Below, in pieces: positions 44,591 through 53,988 of a DNA stretch of 64,000 bases; position 1 is the first letter of the stretch; every line of letters starts with the position of its first letter. A program made the translations under genes and the position numbers. The DNA comes from VRUE01 sp963702705 (lineage in GTDB: Bacteria; Actinomycetota; Thermoleophilia; Solirubrobacterales; 70-9). The stretch spans positions 124,001 through 188,000 of the forward strand of contig CAVPDR010000007.1 in the NCBI GenBank assembly GCA_963702705.1, read 5' to 3'. The notes beneath the pieces are model-generated. The model saw only the letters and a list, made by a program, of their open reading frames with translations. It was not told the DNA's origin and searched no databases.

Positions 44591-45513
44591 CAGAACAAGA
44601 GTGACAGCAGGGCGGCGCCGACGACGATCGCGGTCGACCAGGTGACGGCCTCGGCGGTGATCTCCATGTCGAGGCCGTAGGCGTGGGCTATGACCAGGGA
44701 GTTGAGGCCGGAGGGCATCGCCGAGAGCAGGCGGTAGGCGGCGGGAAGGTCGATCAGCGGCGCCGCCAGCAGCATCAGCAGCGCGGGGACGACGGCAAGG
44801 CGCGTGCCGATCGCCAGCGCCACCGGCTTGGACATCGGCGGCGGCATCGGCAGCTCCCCGTGCTCGGCGTTCTCGGCCAGGGTCGCGCCGACGGCGAAAA
44901 AGCCGATTGGCAGGATCGCCACGATCAGCGCCTGGGAAATGTCGACGAGTGCCGTCGGCGCCAGCGCCTTCGGCGCGAGCAGGCCGGCGATCGCCGCGTA
45001 GAGCGGCGGGTTGCGGGTGAAGAAGGCGCGCACCCGCTGCCGCGGAGTTTCGCCGGCCTTGGTGCCGAAGGCCGCGCCGACGGCGAAGGCGCCGAGCAGC
45101 AGGCAGGGCCCGGTGACGAGGACGTCATAGAGGACCGCGGTCGAGAGCTGGTCCCGCCCGAGCAGGGCGACCGCCATCGGGTAGCCGAGGTAGCCGGTGT
45201 TGACGCTGAGCACCGTGCAGACGACGGCACCGACCTGGAAGCGGGGCAGTTTCAGCACGCGGCTGGCGACGAACCAGGCCAGCGTGGCGCCGAGCGAGGA
45301 GGCGACGATTCCCAGCACGAGCCCCACCCCGTGGCTGAGGTCGATGCTGGCCGCGGCGATGTTGAAGAAGATCACCGGCGGCAGGAAGACGTAGAGCAGC
45401 AGCGTCAGCGAGCGCCGCGCGGCATTGGCCGCGCCGGCTGGCCAGCGATGCTCAGAGGCGACGCCGATTGCAACCGAAATAACGATCGCAGCGGTTGTAA
45501 GCAGAACGCCCAT
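44590..45513 (-). CDS. AEC-family (auxin efflux carrier-like) permease
   Basis: 307 residues, ten hydrophobic helices. LTLLLYVFLPPVIFFNIAAA, VNTGYLGYPMAVALLG and MPSGLNSLVIAHAYGLDMEI are the characteristic AEC/BASS-fold crossings with broken helices. Exports small organic acids, substrate unknown. TAGGGT 6 nt before the ATG indicates a leaderless transcript; downstream VOC gene is coupled. Confidence 0.85.
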   Translation of the reverse strand: MGVLLTTAAIVISVAIGVASEHRWPAGAANAARRSLTLLLYVFLPPVIFFNIAAASIDLSHGVGLVLGIVASSLGATLAWFVASRVLKLPRFQVGAVVCTVLSVNTGYLGYPMAVALLGRDQLSTAVLYDVLVTGPCLLLGAFAVGAAFGTKAGETPRQRVRAFFTRNPPLYAAIAGLLAPKALAPTALVDISQALIVAILPIGFFAVGATLAENAEHGELPMPPPMSKPVALAIGTRLAVVPALLMLLAAPLIDLPAAYRLLSAMPSGLNSLVIAHAYGLDMEITAEAVTWSTAIVVGAALLSLLF

Positions 45514-45548
45514 CCCGGCACCCTATGAGCACCCCCCGCGCCAAGGCG

Positions 45549-47303
45549 CTACGCATATAGGGCGTCGATCTCCGCCTCGTACTTGCGCTCGATCGGGCGG
45601 CGCTTGAGCTTCATTGTCGGGGTCAGCTCCTCGCTGCCGGGCACCCACTCGCCCGAGAGGATCTTGTAGCGCTTGATCTGCTCTACCCGGGCAAGGCGGG
45701 CGTTGGCCTCCTCGACCGCCTTGGCGATCTCCTCCTCGACGGCGGGATCGTCCGGCGCCCCGCCCCGCGCGGCGAGGCTTTCGGCGTCGAGCACGATCAG
45801 CGCCACGTTGTAGGGGCGGTTGTCGCCGATCGCGACCGCCTGGGCGATCAGGGTCGAGGCCGCCTTCAGCTTCGCCTCGATGTTGGCCGGCGACATGTTC
45901 TTGCCCGCCGCGTTGATGATCAGCTCCTTCTTGCGGTCGACGATCCGCAGGTAGCCCTGCTCGTCGAATTCGCCGATGTCGCCGGTCAGCAGCCAGCCGT
46001 CCTCGCTCAACGCTTCGGCGGTCTTCTCCGGCAGGTTGCGGTAGCCGGCCATCACCTGCGGGCCCCGCACCATCACCTCGCCGTCCTCGGCCAGTTTCAC
46101 CTCGGTGTTGGGGATCGGCGGACCGACGGTGCCGACCCGCGCGCCTCCGGGCGGGTTCAGGGTCGTGATCGCGGTCGTCTCCGACATGCCCCAGGTCTCG
46201 CGGATCTCGATCCCCAGCGCGAGGAAGAACTCGAGCACCTCCGGCGGCGTCGGCGCCGCCCCGACCACGAACGATTCGACTTGGTCGAGGCCGAGCATCG
46301 CGCGGATCCGCGAGAGGACCTGTTCGTCGGCGCGCTTCCAGTCGGCCTCGAGCTCGGCGGGCGCGCCGCCGTCCACCAGCGCGCGGGCGCGACGGCGGCC
46401 GAGCTCGATCGCCGCTACCGTCGCCTCGCGTTTTGCTTCGTCGGGCTCGGCGGTGATGCCGATCTCGATCGCCGTCTTCAGCTTTTCCCAGATCCGCGGC
46501 ACGCCGCCCCAGACCGTCGGCTTGACCTCGATCGAGTAGGCGACCATCTGGCGCGGGTCGGGGCAGCAGTGGACGCAGTTGCCGTAGAACATCTGGGCGT
46601 AGAGGCCAGCCCAGCGGTCGGCGATGTGGGCGCTGGGCAGGAAGGAGATCATCCGCCCACCGGGTTTGGTCGCCTGGACCTGATCGCAGGCGCGCCAGAC
46701 CGCGACCATATTGGCGTGCGTCAGCTGCACCCCCTTCGGCGGCCCGGTCGTGCCGGAGGTGTAGATCAGGCAGAGCACGTCGGAGGGCTCGACGGCCCGC
46801 CAGGCGGCCTCGAAGTCGAAGCCGGGATCGCCCATCTGCTCCAGCTCGGAGATCGAGATCGTCCCCGCCGGCGCCTCGCCGTCGATCACAACCACGTGCT
46901 CGAGACTCTCCACCGCGTCCCGCGCCGCCAGCACGGTCTCGAGAAACGCCTGCTCCGTGACGATCACCCGATTCCCCGCGTCCCGAACCACGTACTCCAC
47001 CTGCTCCGGCGACGAGGTGTTGTAGACGGAGAAGCAAGTGGCACCGAGATGCATCGCGGCAGCGTCGGTCAGATGCAGCGCCGGCCGATTGACCAGCATG
47101 AACCCGACCGTGTCGCCCCGCTTTACCCCCAGCGCGGCGAGCCCAGCTGCTCGCTTTTTCACCGCGTTCGCGTAGTCAGCCCAGCTCGCCTCGTAGTCCG
47201 AGTCCTTCAGCCGCAGCGCCGGATTATCAGTCCACTCCTCAGCAGTGACCTGAAACGCCCCGCACATCGTCTCCGCTTCAAAAGCTTTCGGCCGCGAACT
47301 CAT
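45549..47303 (-). CDS. Long-chain acyl-CoA synthetase
   Basis: 584 residues of the AMP-forming ligase family; activates fatty acids as acyl-AMP, then acyl-CoA. P-loop LIYTSGTTGPPKGVQLTHAN (about 185), AMP motif ETWGMSETTA (about 345), hinge LLTGDIGEFDEQGYLRIVDR and K-motif KKELIINAAGKNMSPANIE. ATG 47303 is preferred to the one five codons upstream because TATGTT (47310-47315) lies 6 nt before it. Separated from nuoN by a structured hairpin. Confidence 0.92.
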   Translation of the reverse strand: MSSRPKAFEAETMCGAFQVTAEEWTDNPALRLKDSDYEASWADYANAVKKRAAGLAALGVKRGDTVGFMLVNRPALHLTDAAAMHLGATCFSVYNTSSPEQVEYVVRDAGNRVIVTEQAFLETVLAARDAVESLEHVVVIDGEAPAGTISISELEQMGDPGFDFEAAWRAVEPSDVLCLIYTSGTTGPPKGVQLTHANMVAVWRACDQVQATKPGGRMISFLPSAHIADRWAGLYAQMFYGNCVHCCPDPRQMVAYSIEVKPTVWGGVPRIWEKLKTAIEIGITAEPDEAKREATVAAIELGRRRARALVDGGAPAELEADWKRADEQVLSRIRAMLGLDQVESFVVGAAPTPPEVLEFFLALGIEIRETWGMSETTAITTLNPPGGARVGTVGPPIPNTEVKLAEDGEVMVRGPQVMAGYRNLPEKTAEALSEDGWLLTGDIGEFDEQGYLRIVDRKKELIINAAGKNMSPANIEAKLKAASTLIAQAVAIGDNRPYNVALIVLDAESLAARGGAPDDPAVEEEIAKAVEEANARLARVEQIKRYKILSGEWVPGSEELTPTMKLKRRPIERKYEAEIDALYA

Positions 47304-47337
47304 CAGCTGAACATACAACGCTCCTCGCGGGGGGTGG

Positions 47338-47403
47338 CACCGAATGGGGGGACCACCCTGAGGACGCTTCAGCGACCGGAAGGGTGGTGGGCCCCATTCG
47401 GTG
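47338..47403. repeat. Structured hairpin, GAGGACG-loop type, between nuoN and the ligase gene
   Basis: Arms CACCGAATGGGG..ACCACCCT (47338-47359) and AGGGTGGT..CCCCATTCGGTG (47381-47403) around the loop GAGGACGCTTCAGCGACCGG, which contains the mini-hairpin CGCTTCAGCG. The loop and the flanks GGGTGGC/GACAGGACCC recur at 59.6 kb on different arms. May end the nuo transcript. Confidence 0.75.
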
Positions 47404-47431
47404 ACAGGACCCGCCGCGCCAACGCCGTTCG

Positions 47432-48931
47432 TCAGCCGAAGAGAGAAGCGCCAGCGTGTTCAGCAAACTTGACCAACGGCTCCGGGATAACCCCGAAGAA
47501 GACGACGCCAGCGGCAGCCAGCAGTGCCGGCCCTACGAGGTAGATGCGCCGCCCGGCGTCGGGATCGATCGGGTCCGCTTCGGGGGAGGCCCCAGCGATT
47601 GCCGGTGTGGTGGCGGGCTCACCGTTGGTGTTCATCCACATCGCCGCCACCACGCGCAGATAGTACGCCAGCGAGATCATCGTGCCAACGGCGATGAAGA
47701 CTGCCAGCCAGGTGTAGTCGCCTTCGACGAGCGCCTCTATGAGATAGAGCTTGCCGATGAACCCAACCGTGGCAGGAAGTCCCGCCAGGCCGAGCATCGA
47801 GATCGTCAGCGGCCAGGCGAGCAGCGGCCGCTCGGCGCCCAGCCCGCGCACGCCGTCGATGTGATCGCCGAAGATTGTCTCGCGCTCGCGGGCGATGACG
47901 ACGGCGAAGGCGGCGAGGTTCATCAGGGCGTAGCCGGCGAGGTAGAAGACGAGCGCGTTGATGCCGGCCTCGCTGGCGACGACGAGGCCGCCGAGGATGT
48001 AGCCGGCCTGGGCGATCCCGGAGTAGCCGAGCAGTCGCTTCAGCGAGTCCTGGCCGAGCGCGCCGACGTTGCCGATCACGATCGAGAGCGCAGCGAGGAC
48101 GGCGAGGGCGGGCTGCCACTCGTCCACCTGCGGCGCCAGGGCGACGTCGAAGAAGCGGACGAAGACGGCGAAGGCCGCCGCCTTGGTCGCCACCGCCATG
48201 AAGCTGGTGATCGGGGTGGGAGCGCCCTCGTAGACGTCCGGCGTCCACTGGTGGAAGGGGGCGATCGAGGTCTTGAAGGCGAGGCCGACGGCGGTCATCC
48301 CGATCCCGACCAGGATCAGGGGGTCGCCGAGGACACCCTTCTGAGCGATGCCGTGGGCGATGCCGGCAAAGTCGGTCGAGCCCGAGCCGCCGTAGAGGAA
48401 GGACATCCCGTAGAGCAGCGTCGCCGAGCCGAGCGAGCCGACGATCAGGTACTTCAGCCCCGACTCGAGCGACTTCTCGCGACGCATGTTGGTCGCGCAG
48501 AGGATGTAGAGCGGGATCGAGAGGGTCTCGATCGCGACGAAGAAGCTGACCAGGTTCTGCGCCTGCGCCAGCAGCACCATCCCCAGCACCGAGCCGATCA
48601 GCAGCGCGTGGTACTCGCCCGCGCCGACCTGCTCCGCGGCGGGCTCGCGGATCGAGAAGAGGACCGCGAAGGCAGCGGTGAGGATCGCGATCAGCGAGAT
48701 CGAGATCGCCAGGTCGTCGAGCCGCAGCGAGCCGGAGATGAGGTCGGTCGCGTCGTTCCACTGCCAGATCAAGAGGCCGGCCGTGGTGGCGAGCGTGATC
48801 AGGGTCAGGCCCGGTGCAACCCGCTTGAACGGCTTGAAGACGCCGCTGAGCAGGACGACGCAGAGGCCGACGGTCAGCGCCAGGACTGGCGAGAGCGCCG
48901 CGTAATCGATGTGGGGGGCGTTGAAGGTCAC
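47432..48931 (-). CDS. nuoN: NADH-quinone oxidoreductase subunit N
   Basis: 499 residues, 14 transmembrane helices, an antiporter-like proton channel of complex I. GMTAVGLAFKTSIAPFHQWTPDVYEGAPTP holds the conserved Lys in TM7-8 and LLGYSGIAQAGYILGG the TM10 segment. Last gene of the nuoA-N operon. Start GTG 48931 has AGGAAG 7 nt upstream and overlaps the nuoM stop by GTGA; frame is open further upstream through the hairpin but those residues are not NuoN-like. Confidence 0.93.
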   Translation of the reverse strand: MTFNAPHIDYAALSPVLALTVGLCVVLLSGVFKPFKRVAPGLTLITLATTAGLLIWQWNDATDLISGSLRLDDLAISISLIAILTAAFAVLFSIREPAAEQVGAGEYHALLIGSVLGMVLLAQAQNLVSFFVAIETLSIPLYILCATNMRREKSLESGLKYLIVGSLGSATLLYGMSFLYGGSGSTDFAGIAHGIAQKGVLGDPLILVGIGMTAVGLAFKTSIAPFHQWTPDVYEGAPTPITSFMAVATKAAAFAVFVRFFDVALAPQVDEWQPALAVLAALSIVIGNVGALGQDSLKRLLGYSGIAQAGYILGGLVVASEAGINALVFYLAGYALMNLAAFAVVIARERETIFGDHIDGVRGLGAERPLLAWPLTISMLGLAGLPATVGFIGKLYLIEALVEGDYTWLAVFIAVGTMISLAYYLRVVAAMWMNTNGEPATTPAIAGASPEADPIDPDAGRRIYLVGPALLAAAGVVFFGVIPEPLVKFAEHAGASLFG

Positions 48932-50526
48932 TGCGTCGCTTCCTGGCGTGGGTGGGCCGTCGAGGGGGCCTGCCAAAACGCACGCTCGCGACGGGCGGGA
49001 GTGGTTGTGGACCGGCGGTTCGGGCGCGACCTGCTGAGTGTTTTGGCAGGTCCCCTCGACGGCCCTTCTACGGCGACAATCGCCTGGGCGACCGAGGAGT
49101 CGGTCCGCTTGAGGATCAGCTGTGGGTAGAGCGCCAGCCCCAGGATGCAGAGCACCAGCGGCGCCAGGACGATTCCGTCCCGCCAGCCGATCTCACGCGA
49201 TTCGAGACCGTCGGGCCGGCGGTTGTGCATCGTCCGCTGGTAGAGCCTCAGCGCGTAGTAGGCGCTCATCGCCACCCCGCTGATCGCGACGAAGGCGAAG
49301 ACGATCTTCGAATCGAAGAGGCCGTTGAGGATGTAGAACTCGCCGACGAAGTTGGCCGAGCCGGGCATCGCCAGGGTCGCCAGGGTGACGATCAGGAAGA
49401 GCGCCGCCAGCACCGGCGCCTTCATCGCCATCCCGCCCATCTCCCGGAGATCTTCAGTCCCGCTGCGCTCCGCGAGGAGCGCGATAATGATGAACAGCGG
49501 CGCCACTACCAAACCGTGGTTGACCATTTGCAGGACCGCGCCGTCGGAGCCATCGGCGGAGAGGGCGAAGATCCCGGCGGTGATGAAGCCGAGCTGCGCC
49601 ACCGAGGAGTAGCCGGCGATCAGCCGCACGTTGGTCTGGGTGAAGGCCATCACAGAGCCGTAGAGGATCGAGGCCAGGGCAATGACCAGGATCACCTCCT
49701 GGAATTCGATTGTCGCCGCCGGGAAGAGCGGCAGCACGACGCGCAGGAAGCCGTAGGCGCCGACCTTGGCCAGCACGCCGGAGAAGACCGCCAGGGCCGG
49801 CAGCGGCGCCGCCCGGTAGGCGTCGGGCATCCAGCCGTGCAGGAGGAAGGCCGGCATCTTGACCAGGAAGGCGGCGGCGAAGAACCAGAAGATCCAGCGC
49901 TGGCTGCCTTCGCCGATCGGGTGCTTGGCGAGTTCGGCGATCGAGAAGGTGATGTGGCCGCCGTCGGCGGCGATGATCGCCGTGGCGATCGCCGCGACCA
50001 GCATCAGCAGCGAGCCGATCAGCGTGTAGACGATCATCTTCAGCGTCGCCGCAGCCGCGGTCGGCCCGCCCTCGCGGTCGCTGCCCCAGGCGCCGAAGAG
50101 GAAGTAGAACGGGACCAGCATCAGGTCGAAGAAGAGGACGAAGAGGAGCAGGTCCTGGGCCAGGAACGAGCCCAGGGTCGCGGTCTCGCCGAGCAGCATC
50201 ATCAGGAAGAAGAGGTGAGGACGATCCTGCTCGCGGAAGGCGGCGAAGGCCGTCCCCGCCGTCCACAGCACCGCGGTCAGCAGCAGCAGGAAGACGTTGA
50301 GTCCGTCGATGCCGAGGCTGTAGTCGACGCCGAGCCCGGGGATCCAGTTGACGTCGACCGTGTCCTGCAGGCCGGCGGCGCCGGAGTCGAAGCCGGCGAG
50401 GAGCGAGATCGCGATGCCCAGCGTCGTCACCGTGCCCAGCGTCGCCCACCAGCCGACCAGTCGCTTGGGCAGGAAGAGGCCGACGAGGCCGAAGGCGAGC
50501 GGTGTCCAGAGCAGCGAGTTGGTCAT
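48928..50526 (-). CDS. nuoM: NADH-quinone oxidoreductase subunit M with hairpin-derived tail
   Basis: 532 residues. Antiporter-like proton channel: MMLLGETATLGSFLAQDLLL, FFAAAFLVKMPAFLLHGWMPDAYRAAP (conserved Lys) and GYSSVAQLGFITAGIFALSA. Normal NuoM homology ends around LYPQLILKRTDSSVAQA; the final ~46 residues (EGPSRGPAKTLSRSRPNRRS..) are encoded by the structured hairpin at 48954-49065 and are basic and low-complexity. ATG overlaps nuoL stop (ATGA). Confidence 0.93.
   Translation of the reverse strand: MTNSLLWTPLAFGLVGLFLPKRLVGWWATLGTVTTLGIAISLLAGFDSGAAGLQDTVDVNWIPGLGVDYSLGIDGLNVFLLLLTAVLWTAGTAFAAFREQDRPHLFFLMMLLGETATLGSFLAQDLLLFVLFFDLMLVPFYFLFGAWGSDREGGPTAAAATLKMIVYTLIGSLLMLVAAIATAIIAADGGHITFSIAELAKHPIGEGSQRWIFWFFAAAFLVKMPAFLLHGWMPDAYRAAPLPALAVFSGVLAKVGAYGFLRVVLPLFPAATIEFQEVILVIALASILYGSVMAFTQTNVRLIAGYSSVAQLGFITAGIFALSADGSDGAVLQMVNHGLVVAPLFIIIALLAERSGTEDLREMGGMAMKAPVLAALFLIVTLATLAMPGSANFVGEFYILNGLFDSKIVFAFVAISGVAMSAYYALRLYQRTMHNRRPDGLESREIGWRDGIVLAPLVLCILGLALYPQLILKRTDSSVAQAIVAVEGPSRGPAKTLSRSRPNRRSTTTPARRERAFWQAPSTAHPRQEATQ
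48954..49065. repeat. Structured hairpin forming the nuoM 3' end
   Basis: 26-nt arms 48954-48979 and 49040-49065 (GGGCCGTCGAGGGG.. / ..CCCCTCGACGGCCC), one wobble mismatch, 60-nt loop that opens with GC and closes with GAGT: the same AAAACGC..GAGTGTTTT inner closure as the short-loop elements at 52.85, 55.3 and 63.2 kb. All inside nuoM. Confidence 0.8.
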
Positions 50527-52532
50527 GAGCTCGAGAGCAGGAAGTAGAGGGCGAGGCCGGCGAAGCCGACGACCAGCAGCAGCGCATAGCTGCGGATGAA
50601 GCCGCTCTGGACGGCGCGGACGAGGCGGCCGCCGCCGCCGACGACGTCCTCGGTGCCGCCGACGAGGCCGTCGACGACGAGGCGCTCGAAGGTCTGGTTG
50701 GCGAAGCGGCCGATGGCGAGCGCCGGTCGCACGATCAGGAGGTCGATCGCCTCGTCGAAGTACCACTTGTTGACGAGGAAGGTGTGCAGCGGGCGCAGGC
50801 GCCGGATCAGCATCGCCGGCGTCTCGGGGCGGGCGATGTAGAGCCAGTAGGCGATGCCGATGCCGACGATCGAGATCGTCGCGCCGATGCCCAGGCCGGC
50901 CCAGGAGGCGCCGACCGAGGGCACGATCCGCGCCAGCGGCGAGTCGGCGAAGACCGGGTCGAGGAACTTGGTCACGACATCGTCGAGTCCCGGCACCTGG
51001 ACCAGGCCGGCGAACAGTGCCAGGAAGGCGAGTACGCCCATTGCCACCCGCATCGGCCAGGACTGCTCGGCGATGTGGTGATCGGCGCCGGGGAAGCCGA
51101 CCTCGGTGTCCTCCTCCTCGCCCGTCGCCGGGTTGAAGGGGTGGGCGTGGTGGACGTGCCCCGTGTCGATCAGCTCCTGCGCCTCGGGGCAGGGCCTGCC
51201 CGGCAGCACGCGGAAGATCAGGCGGAAGGTGTAGATCGCGGTCAGCAGGGCGCCGAAGTAGCCGAGCACGGTGAAGATCTCGTACATCCCGCCGCGCGCG
51301 GTGGCGTAGGCGAGGATCTCGTCCTTGGAGAAGAAGCCCGAGGTGCCGGGGAAGGCGGCGAGGGCAAGGCCGCCGCAGAGCATCGTGATCGAGGTGAAGC
51401 GCATCGCCTTGCCGAAGCCCTTCATCTCGTCGATGTTCTGGTTGTTCGCCATCGCGGCGATGATCGAGCCGGCCGCCATGAAGAGCAGCGCCTTGAAGAA
51501 GGCGTGGGTCATCAGGTGGAACATGCCGGCGCTGTAGGCGCCGATCGAGACGCCCATGATCATGTAGCCGATCTGGCTCATCGTCGAGTAGGCGATCGCC
51601 CGCTTCAGGTCGGTCATCACCAGCGCGATCGTGCCGGCGACCAAGAGCGTCGCCAGGCCGACGAAGGCGGCGATGTCGGCGGCGGTCGGGGCGAGGACGA
51701 AGAGGGCGTGGGTGCGGGCGATCAGGTAGACGCCGGCGGTGACCATCGTCGCCGCGTGGATCAGCGAGGAGACCGGGGTCGGGCCCTCCATCGCGTCGGG
51801 CAGCCAGGTGTGGAAGGGCAGCTGCGCCGACTTGGCGAAGGCGCCGACGAGCAGCAGCAGGCAGATCGCGGTCACCGTCCACTCGTTGGTGTGGAAGACG
51901 TGCGGCGCCTTGGCGAAGACCTCGCTGTATTCGAAGGTCCCGAGTTCGCGGAAGATCAGGAAGGCGGCGAGGACGAGGCCGATGTCGCCGACGACGTTGA
52001 TCACGAAGGCCTTCATCCCGGCCTTGGTTGCCGTAGTGCGCCGGTACCAGAAGCTGATCAGCGCGTAGGAGGCGAAGCCGACGAAGGCCCAGCCGACGAT
52101 CAGCAGGACGAAGTTGCCGGAGAGGACCAGCAGCAGCATCGAGAAGACGAAGAAGTTGAGGTAGCTGAAGAAGCGGTGGTAGCCCTCGTCGGACTGCATG
52201 TAGCCGAACGAGTAGAGGTGGATCAGGGTCGAGACCCCGGTCACGATCAGGACCATAAACACCGAGAGCGGGTCGACGAAGATCCCGAGCTTGATGTCGA
52301 GGCTGGCGACGCTGGCGTAGTCCCAGAGCGACGATGCGTGGTGCCGCGCGTCCGGGTGCTCCCCGAGCAGGCTGATCAACGCTGCGATCCCGCAGACGAA
52401 TGCGATCCCGATCGCGGCAGTGCCGATTGCTCCGGCCGCCTTGGACGGCAGCACCTTGAAGCCAAGCGCGATCACGATCGAGCCCAGGAGCGGGAAGAGC
52501 AGGACCAGCCAGGCCCAGGCCGTAGCGCTCAC
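50523..52532 (-). CDS. nuoL: NADH-quinone oxidoreductase subunit L
   Basis: 669 residues: antiporter-like core of 14 helices plus the C-terminal lateral helix typical of NuoL. DALAHGxx-type regions visible: AKSAQLPFHTWLPDAMEGPT (conserved Lys), HAATMVTAGVYLIARTHALF and STMSQIGYMIMGVSIGAYSA. Proton translocation at the distal membrane arm. GTG start overlaps nuoK stop by GTGA. Confidence 0.95.
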   Translation of the reverse strand: MSATAWAWLVLLFPLLGSIVIALGFKVLPSKAAGAIGTAAIGIAFVCGIAALISLLGEHPDARHHASSLWDYASVASLDIKLGIFVDPLSVFMVLIVTGVSTLIHLYSFGYMQSDEGYHRFFSYLNFFVFSMLLLVLSGNFVLLIVGWAFVGFASYALISFWYRRTTATKAGMKAFVINVVGDIGLVLAAFLIFRELGTFEYSEVFAKAPHVFHTNEWTVTAICLLLLVGAFAKSAQLPFHTWLPDAMEGPTPVSSLIHAATMVTAGVYLIARTHALFVLAPTAADIAAFVGLATLLVAGTIALVMTDLKRAIAYSTMSQIGYMIMGVSIGAYSAGMFHLMTHAFFKALLFMAAGSIIAAMANNQNIDEMKGFGKAMRFTSITMLCGGLALAAFPGTSGFFSKDEILAYATARGGMYEIFTVLGYFGALLTAIYTFRLIFRVLPGRPCPEAQELIDTGHVHHAHPFNPATGEEEDTEVGFPGADHHIAEQSWPMRVAMGVLAFLALFAGLVQVPGLDDVVTKFLDPVFADSPLARIVPSVGASWAGLGIGATISIVGIGIAYWLYIARPETPAMLIRRLRPLHTFLVNKWYFDEAIDLLIVRPALAIGRFANQTFERLVVDGLVGGTEDVVGGGGRLVRAVQSGFIRSYALLLVVGFAGLALYFLLSSS

Positions 52533-52828
52533 CCTCGAAGCTCCCGCAACTCATCGACATCAAGCGGAAGCTTGCGCCGGAAGATAGCCACGATCAGCCC
52601 CAGCCCAACCACGACCTCACAAGCCGCAACGACCATCACGACGATCGCGAAGATCTGACCCTGCTGGTTACCGACCATCCTGCTGAAGGCGACGAGAGAC
52701 AGGTTGCCCGCGTTCAACATGATCTCGAGGCACAGGAGGATCACTACCGGACTACGGCGGATCAGAATCCCCATCGCCCCCACTGCGAACAGAAGCGACG
52801 AGAGCACGATGTACCACTCGACATTCAC
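52529..52828 (-). CDS. nuoK: NADH-quinone oxidoreductase subunit K
   Basis: 99 residues, three helices: VLSSLLFAVGAMGILIRRSP, ILLCLEIMLNAGNLSLVAFS with the conserved membrane Glu, and AIVVMVVAACEVVVGLGLIV with the second Glu. Part of the central proton path. GTG start overlaps the nuoJ stop by GTGA. Confidence 0.95.
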   Translation of the reverse strand: MNVEWYIVLSSLLFAVGAMGILIRRSPVVILLCLEIMLNAGNLSLVAFSRMVGNQQGQIFAIVVMVVAACEVVVGLGLIVAIFRRKLPLDVDELRELRG

Positions 52829-53442
52829 GCGGTACCCCCGGCGTGGAAGGCGACTGCGGAGGGGTCCTCAGAACGCTCGGCAGGAGCCTCGCTTGAGTGT
52901 TCTGAGGACCCCTCCGCAGTCGCCTTGCTCACTTCGCCATCCCCGCGGCGACCGGCGAGCACTACAGCGCCGACGGCTGCCAGCAGCAGCAGGATCGAGG
53001 AGGCCTCGAAGGCAAGCAGGAAGCGTTCTAGGAGGAGCTTGCCGATTCCGGCTGGGTCGCCGAATCCGGGGTTGACGTCCGGACCATGCGTGCCTAGAGC
53101 AATTAGGGACGAGCCTAGGACAGCTATCGAGAGCTCTACGAATAGCGCCGCTCCCAGCAGAGGCGCCAGGAAGCGCTGCCCCGGGATCGGCTCCCAGGCC
53201 GACTCGGTGCTGCCGCCCACATATGCGGTGACGAAGACGTAGAGGACCATGACGGCGCCGGCGTAGACGACGACCTGGGCGGCGGCGACGAAGGCCGCGG
53301 TGAGAAGGAGGAAGAGGACCGCCAGCGAGAAGAGGTGGACGATCAGGGCGAGGACGCCGTAGAAGGGGTTGCGCAGGGTGACGACGCCGATCGCGCCGCC
53401 GAGGGCGCCGAGCGCCGCGGCAAAGAAGAGGACCGCTTCCAC
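52825..53442 (-). CDS. nuoJ: NADH-quinone oxidoreductase subunit J with hairpin-derived tail
   Basis: 205 residues. Five helices with NPFYGVLALIVHLFSLAVLF and VAAAQVVVYAGAVMVLYVFV (the conserved TM3 pi-bulge region). Homology ends near VVLAGRRGDG; the last ~35 residues (SKATAEGSSEHSSEAPAERS..) come from the hairpin at 52847-52926. GTG 53442 follows the nuoI stop directly. Confidence 0.92.
   Translation of the reverse strand: MEAVLFFAAALGALGGAIGVVTLRNPFYGVLALIVHLFSLAVLFLLLTAAFVAAAQVVVYAGAVMVLYVFVTAYVGGSTESAWEPIPGQRFLAPLLGAALFVELSIAVLGSSLIALGTHGPDVNPGFGDPAGIGKLLLERFLLAFEASSILLLLAAVGAVVLAGRRGDGEVSKATAEGSSEHSSEAPAERSEDPSAVAFHAGGTA
52847..52926. repeat. Structured hairpin, GCTCGGCAGG-loop type, inside nuoJ
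   Basis: 28-bp perfect stem: 52847-52874 pairs with 52899-52926 (AAGGCGACTGCGGAGG..). Loop 52875-52898 is GCTCGGCAGGAGCC + TCGCTTGAGT, identical to the loop at 55319-55342. Read on the minus strand the loop gives HSSEAPAER in the nuoJ frame. Confidence 0.85.
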
Positions 53443-53988
53443 CTACTCGCCCTCCGCCCGCAGCGGCGTGCGCTCGATCGGCTCGGCCAGCAGCATCTCC
53501 TTGGTGAAGATCAGGTCCGAGCGGTCGTAGTCGGACATCTCGTAGTCGTGGCCCATCGTGATCGCGTCGAAGGGGCAGGCGATCTCGCAGTAGCCGCAGA
53601 AGATGCAGCGCGAGAGGTTGATCTCGTAGACCGCGGCGTAGCGCTCGCCGGCCGAGACCCGGTCGCCCGGGATGTTCTCGGCGGCGACGACGCGGATGCA
53701 GTCGGCGGGGCAGGCGGCGGCGCAGAGCGAGCAGCCGACGCACTTCTCCAGCCCCGTGTCCTCGAACTTGTGCAGCTTGTGGCGGCCGCGGAAGCGCGGG
53801 TAGACGGGTGTCTTCTCCTCGGGGTACTGGATCGTCAGCGGCCCCTCGATCAGCCGCGCCATCGTCGTCTTCAGCCCGCGCAGCGTCTCGCCGAAGGCGC
53901 GGTAGGCGCCGCCGACGCCGCCCGGCTCGGGCCCGCGCTGGACCTCGACCACGCTGTCGTCCTTGAGGTAGGGGAACTCGCCGCTCAT
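53443..53988 (-). CDS. nuoI: NADH-quinone oxidoreductase subunit I
   Basis: 181 residues, peripheral arm subunit with two [4Fe-4S] clusters N6a/N6b: CVGCSLCAAACPADCIRV and CIFCGYCEIACPFDAITM (each CxxCxxCxxxCP). Passes electrons from NuoG toward N2 in NuoB. ATG overlaps the nuoH stop (ATGA). Confidence 0.96.
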   Translation of the reverse strand: MSGEFPYLKDDSVVEVQRGPEPGGVGGAYRAFGETLRGLKTTMARLIEGPLTIQYPEEKTPVYPRFRGRHKLHKFEDTGLEKCVGCSLCAAACPADCIRVVAAENIPGDRVSAGERYAAVYEINLSRCIFCGYCEIACPFDAITMGHDYEMSDYDRSDLIFTKEMLLAEPIERTPLRAEGE